A stretch of 64,000 bases of DNA from Promerops cafer. Lineage: Eukaryota > Chordata > Aves > Passeriformes > Nectariniidae. The DNA lies in assembly GCA_013398275.1 (NCBI GenBank), contig VZSE01008388.1, positions 2,440,494 through 2,504,493 of the forward strand, in the 5' to 3' direction. Below are positions 42,101-54,100 of the stretch, in pieces. Below the pieces are notes generated by a model. It had not been told where the DNA came from, made no database searches, and saw only the letters and a program-made list of their open reading frames with translations. Both the position numbers and the translations under genes were made by a program. The first letter of the stretch is position 1; the number at the start of each line of letters is the position of its first letter.

Positions 42101-45100
42101 GCTGGAGTCACAGCATTTTGGATAAGCAGATTGGAGCACACAAGCTTCTCCAAAGGATTTTTTTAAAAAAACAAAAAAAATTCCCAACACAAAACATAAC
42201 TCTTTCCTCCTCTCTTTAAAATCTGTAGGTAGTTTCATTTGTGTTTTTTTCATTTATATGTATAAGTTGGTTCCTAGAAAGTGCATCAGTATGAAAACTT
42301 ACCCACTTCCATGCATAAGTTTGGACTTTTGCAGAGCCTCATTACAAGCAGCCAAAGGGGAAGAGAAAGATTTCCAAATCACAAAACCCTATTTTGAGTT
42401 GCTCTGTTTTCCTCTGATCGAGCCAACTGCCGCCATTTTCTTATCCCTTTAGATCCGCTATAGTCTCTCCAGCAACCCTTCTCAGATGGAGGGCTGCTCA
42501 CTTTCCCTCAAGCCCCATTTCTCCATTTTACAGCATACCAGAATGCTTGCTGAAGGGCCTGTATTATGCATAAACTATGAACTGCTCAGAAAATCCCAGC
42601 AGACTTAGCGCTATTAAGCTCATCTATATTGCATTAAGTTATTAGCTACTGTATTCTAGGTTGCGATTAGGACAGTGGAGTATCTCCTTCCAATCAGCAC
42701 TTTGTAATGAAAATCCCTGTTCAGTGCAAATGCTACTGTCATTCATTGTTCTCTTGACCTCAATCACAGCCACTGCTGGGAGCCTCTGTTAGTTTTGGCA
42801 TTCCAAACAACTCCTCCTGTGAAATGCTTGGCTGAATTGGGCCCAGAGTTGTAGCGTATTTGCATGAGATCTGCAGCACTCGTTTCATCATCTGTGAGAG
42901 CAGGTCACAACAGATCAAGAATCTTATTTTTCCTTCCACCTCTTTCTAATCTGGGCCACCTATAGAACTTGAGATTTCAGTCTCAATCCCAAACTGCCAT
43001 TTTGGTCTAGCAAACCCTAGGTTTAGGGTTCAGAGAACCGTGAAGGCTATAGCTGCACAGACACTGGGACTGGAAAAGGCATGCCAAGTAGACCACAACA
43101 CTGCACCAACACTGATTTCTCTACATCTTTCTTAATCTGGGCCACCCATGGTACTGGGGACCTCTGGCTCTGTCCAAAGCTGCAATTAGTGGTAGGGCTC
43201 AGAGAAGCAAAATGCCTACAGTTCCAGGGTTACTCTGGGGCTGGAAAGCCTGCATTTCAAATCAGGCTTCAGCTGGAATCCAAAAAACCTGGTCACAAGT
43301 GGTGTTCCCCAGTGCTCAGTGTTGAGAACAGCTCAGTTTAATCTTTATTGATGATCTGGACAAGGGGATTGAGGGCACCCTCAGTCAGTTTGCAGACACA
43401 CCAATTTCTGTGGAAGTATCAATCTGCTGGAGCATAGGAAAGCCCTGCAGGGGGATCTGGACAGGCTGGATCAATGGGCCGAGACCAACTGTTGGAGGGT
43501 CAACAACGTGAAGTTCTGGGTCCTGCCCTTGTGTCATAACAACCTCTGCAGCACCACAGGCTGGGGCAGAGTGTCTGGAATGCTGCCCAGCAGAAAAGGA
43601 CCTGGGAATGCTGGCTGACAGCGCCTAAACATGAGCCAGTGTCTGCCCAGGGGGCCAAGAAGGCCAATAGCATACTGGCCTGTACCAGCAATAGTGTGGC
43701 CAGCAGGACCAGGACAGGGATTGTCCCCCTGTGCTCAGCTCTGCTGAGGCCTCACCTTGAATCCAGTGCTCAGTTCTGGGCCCCTCACTGCAGGAAAGAC
43801 ACTGAGGGGCTGGAGTGTGTCCAGAGAAGGGAAATGGAGCTGGTGAAGGGTCTAGGACATAAGTCCTACAAGGAGTGACTGAGGGGGCTGGGGTTGTCCA
43901 ATCTGGAGTAAAGAAGGCTCAGGAGAGATCTTATTGCCCTACAATTATCTGAAAGGAAGCTGCGGCAAGATGAGGGCCAGCCTCTTCTCCAGGCATGTAG
44001 TGATAGGACAAGATGAAACGGCCTCAAGCTGTGTCAGGGGAGCTTTGGGTTGGATATTAGGAAAAATTTCTTCACCTAAAGGGTGGTCACGATTGGAATA
44101 GGCTACCCAAAGAAGTGGTGAATTCACCATCCCTGAAAGTGTTCCAAAAATGAGTAGATGTGGCACTTTGTGATATGGTTTAGTGGCCATGGTGGTATTA
44201 GGCCAGAGGTGATCTTGAAGGTCTTTTCCAATCTTACATTCTAAATAAACAGTCTCAGAAGCCAGCTTCCTCCCAGTTAACAGTAACAAAAATTTCCATG
44301 GTTTCCTGTGACCATACGTGACCCTGGAAACAAGGACTCGAAAATTAAACAAAATGCAACAGGTAGGCATGCATACAGGAAATTTAGGCATGTCTGTCAA
44401 TTCCTGGGACCAACGATGGATTTTCAGGTTCATTACTGGGATCATGAAAGAAAATCAACTGTTTTACCTCAAGTAATGGAGGCCAATTATATTTGAATCA
44501 GAAGCAACAGCTGAGATAAGGAAGGAGTGCCTGCACACGTGCTTATTTGTGTTCACAATAGAGAGGCAAAGAAGAATGGAAATCAGAACTATATGAAGTG
44601 ACATAGGGTGAAAGGGGTGCATGTTAGAAATACGGTTTCTGTTCACTGAGAAAATACTATTTTCTGGCTTCAAAGAAAAAATGGTTTCTTGCTCAGAAAC
44701 TGGCCCAAGTGGAAAAGCCCAAAACTCATCACTGAGCAGCTCCACAGAAAGCTCCAAAAAGTTCCTATGACCTTGCTAAAAACGGAGCCCTCAACCTCCC
44801 TGTAATGTGCCCCAGTACAGAACTGGAAACAGGGAGACTCACTGGGATGTAGAGAAGCCTGAGCACCTCTGAAATTTAATTCTCATTTAAAGAGTTCCCC
44901 TGTAGGGGTGAATGCAATTAGTCCTTTTTCAGAGCTCGGGGTCAGGATGCTCACAGCTAATTCAAAACACATCCAGGATGCTCAGTTTTCTACTGGGGCT
45001 TCTGTTCACATCAGGAATGTCTCAGGGGCTTCCCTGCATAAGTCCCCTCCTCAAAAGTGGCACCACTTTTGTGTCACTTCTGTGCATTGCTTCCACGTGC

Positions 45101-48100
45101 CTGCCACAATCCTCCAGTCCTCCTGCGCTGGAGGAAATAGCTCTGCTCCAATACCAGAATCCAGGGAGCAGGTGAAGACTAGCATGGGATTCTGCTCCTG
45201 CACTGCCATAGGTGCTGCCTGACACAGTTTGCAGCCCAAAAATCCTGGTAGAAAAGCAAAGACACAGGCACAATGCCATAGCTCTCTCTGGAAAAGAGGC
45301 TGGGGGAAAAGGATCTCTGCTTCCCTGGCACAGGTCCTGTGTCAGGTCTGATGGCCTATGCTACCCTGCAGGTGTGGACAGCTGTTTTCACTTCTCTGTG
45401 CCTCAGACCCTTGTGCAGAGATTGAGAGTTAACATGAGAAAATGGATCATAATTTTTGTTTGCTTGGTGACTTCCTGGTTTTCCCAGTGAGTTCTGGTGC
45501 ATGACATCTCTCTCTCTCCCCACCACCAAGAGGCAGAATTTGATAGGGACCAGCCATTCCTTCTTTTCCTGTCCTGTGACCCCAGGCTCCAAACATGAGA
45601 GCTGACAGCAGTTTTCTAATTTGCTCCATCTTCCACTTCCCATGCCCCATGACTGCTGAAGCCAGTGTGTCCTTGTTTCACCTGGCACAGAGTTAATTTT
45701 CTTCATAGTAGCTGGTATGGTGCTCTGTTTTTGATTTAGGTACAGTGCTGTACTTAGGATGAGAATAATGCTAATGTTGCACTGATGTCTTAGTTGTTGG
45801 TAAGCAGTACTTTAACTCAAGGACTTTTCATTGTCTCATGCTCTGCCAGTGAGCAGGTGCCCAAGGAGTTGGGAGGGAGCGTGGCCAGGACAGCTGTCCT
45901 GAACAAGCCAAAGGAATGCTCCATACCACAGAATGTCATGCCCAGTATATAAATGGGGGAGAGATGGCTGAGAGGCACCAATTGTTGCTTGGGGATGGGC
46001 TGGGTATTGGTCAGTGAGCTGTGAGCAATTATACTGTGTTTCACTTATTTTTTGGGAGCTTTTCTCCCTTTTTTTCCCCCTCTCTCTCTTCTTTACATTA
46101 CTATCATTGCTACTAATATAATACTGTATTTCAATCACTAAATTGCTTCTACTTCAGTCCACAAGTTTTATCTTTTTTCTTTGCATCTTTCTCCCATCTG
46201 TAACAGATTCCCTGTGAACTCAGATACCAGTCCTATTTATCACCCTTAGCAGAGAATATCCCACAACCCCCCATTCCAGGATCCACAATTCTTTCTCTGC
46301 CTTGGCCAAGTTCCCATGTCTCTTGGACCTGTACTGGTGCTGCACAGGCCCAAAAAGAAAGCAACAGCTGCTGTGTCAGACTCACTATCTCTGACCTACT
46401 GTCTGGAGATAAGCACATGGCAAAAGTACTCATAGTGTATGTACACCCCTGTGCAAACAGAAGCAGAGCCAGGACAACCTCTCCCTCCACCTAGGCTGTC
46501 TTGATGCAATCTGGCTATCACCAGCTGCATCGCACTTTGGAGGACTTTGATACAGGTGGTATTACCCATGGTCTAAGCCTAGACAACAACAGGACTCAAA
46601 AGCAAAGCAGTTTCCTTGGAATGGCAAGATGGGAAGCACAGGGAAAGTGTCTGACAGTCGTTTGGCAGCAGTATGCTCCTGTGACTTAAAGACAAGCACA
46701 TGCGTGGGCGAGACCCAAACATGCACAGCCTTGCAGGACGCTCAGCACAAAGCATTTGAGAGGATTCTGGAGTTGTTTCTGATCCCAGCAAGTTGATATG
46801 TACCTAGGTCCCACAGGAAAAAATAGCTTCCATGGCAGGAAAACCTTAGAAGGAATGTCTGTATTAGAACAGTATGAGATTTGGTGTTCAGCCCTGAAAG
46901 GGCCACAGGTGAGCAAATATTTACAGAGAGATGACCAAGATTGTCTGCCATCCACTGTGTCTATACAGATCTTGTCTCTCCCTTCCTGACAAAATTGTAC
47001 AGCTTGAATGTGTCTCTCTCACTAAAATTAAGTTGGTCTTCCTGCAGTCTGGCCAAAAACCCAGGATAATGGCAGATTATAGAATGTGTATTTGTTTCTC
47101 CCAACAATATCTGAGAACTGGATTAACCGATTTAAACCAGTTCTCTTCTGAACAAACAAATTCATCTCTCTAGGCGACGAGCTCTCACACAAGCTTTTAT
47201 TCAGCCTATTATTGCAACCACAGAGGTGCTGAGAGATGAGCAATGAGCTGTACAGAAGCTGAATGGCAGTGCAGGTGGGCTGCAATCTCACACAGTAGAC
47301 CCAGGTTCCAGCTTTAAGGGGGGCTCCCACCTTCCTGACGCACGTATCTGGGGATTTTCATCTCTCCTTACAAGATCTTTTACCCAGGGCACAGCAAGGA
47401 AACCTCACTGTACTTGGCATCTGATGTGTGGTGCCACAGACTGGACATGCCAGCTTTGCAAAATCTGCTCCACGGCCTCCAAAATCCCCCTGCCATCTGG
47501 GCCTTTCGCTTTATGTCTCAAGTCTCTTGTATCTCCTGGCCACCACAGGGTGCAGACATGCTCTGTCAGACCAATTTCAATCAAAGAGTTAAATCAGAAA
47601 AGCTCTCAGGGCACAAGGGAGACTTCCCAAGAAATCTGAGTGAGTGGCAGCACATGGGAACCTTCCCTACAAGGCAGCAAGCAGAGGAGAGACCACAGCT
47701 CTTGCAGGGTAAGACCCAACTGTTAAACACTGACAACAAAAATTCAGACCAGCCAAAATTCATACAACTGCTTTATCCTGTGAAATATGGGTTGTTTCTT
47801 TTTTAAAAGCTGCACATAACAAATGCTACAAAAACCCCCTAGCACTAGGAGTCCTGGGGCTTTGCTGAGTGAACATAAAGGTGTTCCAAAGAAGAAGGCT
47901 TTAGTTAAGCATCCTTAGCCCCTTAAAGCCATGAGGCTGGCAGGAGGATAGGGCTAACGAGTCCTACACAGTAACTTTTGGTACAACCCCATATGAGGAC
48001 CCAGTCCTAAACGGATGTAAGCGCTGTCACAGACTCTGTCTATCGGGCCCCAGATGATGGTAATTGTTATGACAAATCTGCGGCCAGCTGTAAGTCTCTG

Positions 48101-51100
48101 TGGTTGTTGCTTTGCTCTGAACTCGGCCATTTGGGTTTAGAGCCACGACAGAGTAAAACTTCAGCCTGTCCTGAGACTGACAATTCTAATTAGTTGTTAG
48201 CAGGCCGGGCATTGGGAAGCGGAGTGAGCAATCCTAATGCCGTATCACCCAGCACAGGGCTGCGTGCACAAACACGAGCTCTAAGGAGCTTAATCCCAAA
48301 CACGATACTGCAAGAAAAAAGTGTGTTGACAATCAGGAATGAAATCCTCTGCTCTTAACAGGGGGAGCAGGGGGGTGCTGTGCATTGAGAGAAATGCAGA
48401 AATTACATGTATACTTTCAGCTCAGTCACACAAACCTCCATACAACTTATTTGGGGATAAGCGGGGAGGATTTCCATCAAACTGAAACTTTAATACAAGG
48501 GCAGGCTTTGTTCAGGCTGCTGGTTCAATATCATGCCCATGGCTATGAATTATTTTATTCTTTCTACCAATTTAAGTCTCTAAGTTTGCAAACACTGAAC
48601 TTGCAGAAGGCACAGTTTTCCTTTGGCTTTGAATACATACACATTTGCCCCAGAACATCAGTTCATTCTTAAGTCTCTGATGGTGTAAAATGAACCAGAA
48701 CACACCAGAGTTCTAGCTGGCAGGAGAGCCTGAGGTTTCCCTCCCTTGGCAGCAACATGTGTACCATGAAGAACAGCAATACTGAAACATGAATGAAAGA
48801 GTAGGAAAGCTCCAGCCACTACAAGAGCAGAAAAAACATCTTGTGCCCCCAAATTAGCTCCTGAACTGCACTCCTCAGCTTGGAGGAGGGTATCAGGATG
48901 AATTTCAACAATGAAAATAATAAAGAAAAACAAAAGAGTCACTATAAACACATACACTCAGAAACTAAACCAACCAGGTCTAAAATTCTTAGCAGATGGC
49001 TCCATAGTGCAGCTCACATGGCCAAGCAGCAAGACAGATAAGCCAGCTCAGCCACAGACAGAGGGGTCAGCTCTGGCTCCTGACAGTCTCATATCTCTTA
49101 GACTCCCTTCATAGCAGGGAGAGCTGCAGGGAGCTCTTAGGAGCCAAAAGCTCCATCTTAGCCACTCTGCAAAAAACATCTCCATGCCCAAAACATGTCT
49201 CAAGAGCACTTTTAAGAGAGCAGTTAATATCCAAGCTTATATTTCAGGAGGGGGCAGGGCACCAGCAAGAAGCACTGACACTGAGCTATGGCTTCAACAG
49301 TTGATCGAAACAGTTTAATGCATTTCCATTTCCAGTTGCATGGATCCAGCAATGTTTCTTACTTATTTACAGTATCACCCCCTCCCCTGCTCCCCGCTCT
49401 TGTGTTTGCTACATAGATAACACGGGAAATTGATGCTGACTATTGCCTGCCTGATGTACAGCACTGCCAATGGGTTCAGCAGGATTTTAAAGAGGAATGA
49501 GTCAACAGTGTGTGACCAGGAATAACATTTGCCAGTGTGTGAGCTTGAATAGGAAAACATATCTGTGCCCACTTGAACATTATTTAAAGTGACAATGGCA
49601 ACAGATGCCCCAGCAGGACGTGTTCTGGCAATCTTCCAGGTCAGGGCAGAGCCAGACCTGCTAGTCACCAGCCCTATAGCAATGCCCGTGTCTAGGACTA
49701 TAAATGGCTCCTGAAGTCCTGATAACCATCCCTCCAAAGGGAATGCCCGTCTGCTTTCCTGATTACACCTAACATTTCCTATGCTTTGAAGATAAAGAAC
49801 AATAACGCACCTGCTGCCTAATGTGGCAGAACTTTATCTAAGGGCAGTAAGTGTAATCCTTTGGATATCAATCACAGATGATTGTGGGCTATTACTTTAG
49901 ATCCAGAAGAGGTAAAATTCACAGGCCATGTTATTGCAGAGAAGGAGGTACTCAGGTGAAATCCTGTTCTAGTCTTCCTTCCTGCAAAGATTTCACCTGC
50001 TGTGTGATCCCAACATGGGAAACAGGGCCAACTTTCAGACTTGACTGTTGAAAACTTTCAGACTTGACTATTGAAGTCGATATAACTATCACCCTTTCCC
50101 CCTACTCTTCTTTCATTGGGCACTCAGAGACACCAAAATCTCTGCCAAAGATAAAAATCACAGCAGCAAAAATCTGCTTATCTCATCTTCAGAACTTGAT
50201 GAAGTAATTAACAACTCAACAGTGGACACAAGTGCTCTTCTACCAGGCTTTGATGGTTATCTAAAGAGGGAGAAGCCATTCAGATGGTCAAGCTTGGGGC
50301 TGAGACAGCAAGTAGTGAGTGCTGTGAAGGAGGATAAACCCACCTGCAGGAAAACATGGGAGCAGATGTATTGAGGATCAGGTGGGATGAGGAATGCGGA
50401 TTGAGCTGGACTTGGACGGAGCTCTGCAGTTGTTTATGAGATGTTGTTCAGGACTGGCAAAGAAGCAGAACTGACATAATATTATTCCAGCAGGAAAATG
50501 TACTAAGATTGCAATTTTCACCACACTGTTTTATGAGGCTCTAACAGAGCAAATGTCATATTCACCATGGTAAGACAGTCATCTCAAGGGCTACCTATAG
50601 CAACAGCCAGAGCTTAGAATCACTACTAATCTTTGTAATTCCTGGAAATACTGTTTTGACCAGTCTTTTAGATTACATGGCTAATACACCTCTTTCACTA
50701 TTTTGTTACATACTTGCTAAGTTAGTATCTAAGTAGCATCCTTTTCACTGATCCACACATGCATGCTTTCTTTCCTCTTCTCATACCTGTCAGCTCAAAT
50801 GACACTACTGAGTTCCAAAACCCAGACTGCTGCACATTTTCAAGCCCAGTGTGTGTTTTAGACTAGTTCTGCTACACAGGGTGGCCCAGCCCTGATTTTA
50901 AACACACCTCTGCAGAGGATTCATTTTTCTGATGGTATTTTCTCAAGTACCTGGTCCTGAAAAAACCCCTTGATAACAGCATCAGTGATAGCATTGATAT
51001 TATTAACAGCATTCTGACACCCCGTTAATATTTTTATTTCAAGACTTCAATGTGCTATGTTTATTATGCTCCACAAATCTTTGATGAGATGGGTCAGTTT

Positions 51101-54100
51101 TATTCCTGTTTTGAAGATACAGGAAAAAATGACAAGACATTGCTAATCCAAGTGTAGATTCCCAGAGTTCTGACAAGCCCAGTCTCTCGCTATAACCATT
51201 ATACAACATTTCTTCATCTTAAACACAGACATATAAGGCTGCACAAACTTTCATAAACTTATTAATCTTTCAAAGCTCTACACTACAGACCAAGAAGTCC
51301 AGGGAACACATCATCCATCCTGTCAGAGAGCTGATGATAGACAATTTCAGCTCATAAGCTAAAAGAAAAGCAATTTCTTCTGCTTTCTAAATACAAAAAG
51401 AAAAGCAACTTTTTCTGCTTTCTAAATACAAAAAATACTAAAAAGTCCAAACACCTTTTTTTGACAGCTGACTTGTTCTTTTTGTCTTCTTATTCTCCTT
51501 CCACTATTGCAGTGCAGTTGGAAAAGCCTGTTTCTGGACTAGTTTGTTACAATGCAGCACTATATGCATGAGGATGAAAGGGAGAAAACCAAGGGGAAAG
51601 GGAAACACAGAAACAGGTTCTGACATCTAATCAGATCTCCTGTATTGATTTTGCAACTTTACCTTTGGAGCAAATCAGAGAAACAGCCACATTGCCATCC
51701 AGAATGCGCGGCTCCCTGGAGTGAGGCGGTTCCGGAGGAGCTCCCACGGCCACACAAACAGGCGGCCTGCATGCGCACACACGCGCGCGGCCCTGTGGAT
51801 GCGCACCCCTCCGGAGCAGCGCTCCGACGGGATGCGCGGGCTGGGCGAGGTGGGAGAGGCGCTCATCACGGAGGCTGCAGGAGCCACACGATCCCCATTT
51901 CCAACAAGATGAGAATTCCAGAGCAAGCCACCGAACTAATGAGCTGCCCACGCTGGAAAGCTGTGTTTCAATTAACCACAGCAGCCCCTGCCGCACCCAC
52001 ATCCTTCCAGCAGCATGAACAAGGAGGAGAGGCATAAGCAGGGACTGTGTTGTTTCTGGGTCTGTCTTCTGCGTGAAGGGAAAGGGAGGAGGCTGTAAAA
52101 GGGACGAGGGCAATTCCTGCCCTACTTTCTTGGTTTGCAGTTTCTTTTTCATACTAATGGAAGGAGCAATTGACAACACTGAAACCAAAGCTGCCTGCTG
52201 AGGCACAGAACAGGCAGTGCCACGATAAAGTCCTTCCACATTTTCCAGGCAGGAGGAGACAACTCAGGTGTACAAACACTCAGTATGCACCCACCTTCCA
52301 CTAAGGGTACACAGAACTGACTGACAAGGGAAGGGGGTTGTTTGGGTGGGCTGGCATGTGGACTATATGACCATTACTTGGGCAAAATCACAAAAAAGCA
52401 TTGCTTGGCCATGGGAAGAGCTACAGGAAGAGCATGTTCAGCTACTCTACACAGAAGTTCATCACATCTTTGCTTTCTTGAGGGTCACATCATAGCCTCT
52501 GCCCCCAGACAGCTTCTGGCTTGCACCTACCATCTTTCTTGAGCGGGGAATCATGCCCTTCAGCCCAAGATTCAGGTCTGTGATTCCCCTCCAGACCACC
52601 TACTAAGACTGAATTCATCCCAAGCTCAGCACTGCTGCTCCCTCTGCAGGGGCAGTGAGGGTCAAGCGAGGTCCACACAGCTTTCAAACAGCAACACCAA
52701 AGCGGGGACTGATGGTTCTTTGCTCCCAAGTGAAATTTTGCTGTATCTCTCATCGTCTCTTGATGCGACCAAGATGCGACTCTTGATGCGACTTTCCCTG
52801 CCATGTCCTTCCGAGTTCTGTATCACTGAACCAGGCTGCCTTCCTGAACAGCTCAAACCAAGATGCACATTTTTACTCTGCTTAAGGGAAGCTTCTCCAC
52901 ACATACTTACCTGCCTAGAAATCTTCACACATTTCCCTATCTCATCCTGTAATCTAAGTCTGTCACGCTCCTGAATAGACAGAGATAATTTCAAAAGGGG
53001 CTCTTCAAATACTCAAAGTGCCTGCAGGATTTCACACATCTCTGTTATTGCTGTGCTCCCAGCAGCTCACATCTGTGAGCAGTTTGTCTGGTTGGTTTCA
53101 GCCAGGTTGTCTGCTCCGGTCTCACTTCTCTTATTCCTGGGGAGCGAGCCTGGGAGAAGTGTGGCAGCATGTCTAATGAGTGCTGCTGTGCTGTGTCTGG
53201 AGGCTCGTCAGTCACAGCCCACAGGCAGCATGCCCAGGTGTAAATTAACCTGTTCCCTGCCTGCCCCACATCTGCCAGATCTGCCCTGCTCAGAGTACTC
53301 TGCCAGTGTTCAACAATCGCACTGTCCTAATGGGACAAGATCTGCAGGGAGAGCCAAGGCATTTTATCTGGCTGCCTTCTCCCAGTCTGATTTGAAGTCT
53401 TGTAAGGGAGAGAGCACAGACTGCTGCATGTCAAAACACAACTCAACAGATGTGGGAGCTGAGCAGGCACTCACTTCTCTGGAGGGAGAAACCACTGCAG
53501 GGAAAGGATGCATATGTCACCCAATGCAGCACCCCACCCTCTCTGGTCACCTTTGTGTACAGATACTGCCTTCAAGTGGGGCTGGGAGAACCACCCATAG
53601 TCGAAATCACCCCACACACCTGCTAAGAATCAGTTTCCTGTTACTCACAGCCTGGTTGTATAAAAACCATTTGGGAGTACACATTACCTGTTAGGTCTAC
53701 CTATCACTGCTTTTCAGGCAAAATTATTCAGGCATATCCAGGGGTAACTAAGTTGAAGAAAGAGTTGTGGCGTGGAAATCGTCTAAGTAACATTCATTTT
53801 CTACCATTTGAGTACTTGACTTTACAAACTTATTAACATATCCTGAAGGTATTTTATACACATGGAATGCACATAAACACACCTGGTAAAGCTGCACTCA
53901 TCCCCTGACACAGAAATAAAAACCGTTGTACACAAATGCACACAACACCTCTCCCTTCAATTTGCAACGTGTTTGCCATATGGCATCCTGCCCTTAGCCC
54001 TGTGTAGCCTGACCAGTTAAATATAAACTGTTCAAAGGTCCCCAGACAAAAGAGATGCGTCTGCTCAGCCCAGTAAGAAAGGTCAACCCTGCCTAGCCCC

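Noticed and set aside
43500..43878. Open frames on both strands at 43500-43878
   Set aside because: They fall within the CR1 copy and are remnants of its coding part, with breaks; not a host gene.
49375..49737. 120-codon minus-strand open frame in the Ig5-Ig6 intron
   Set aside because: No domain, no acceptor/donor pair in phase with the neighbouring MDGA1 exons was apparent.
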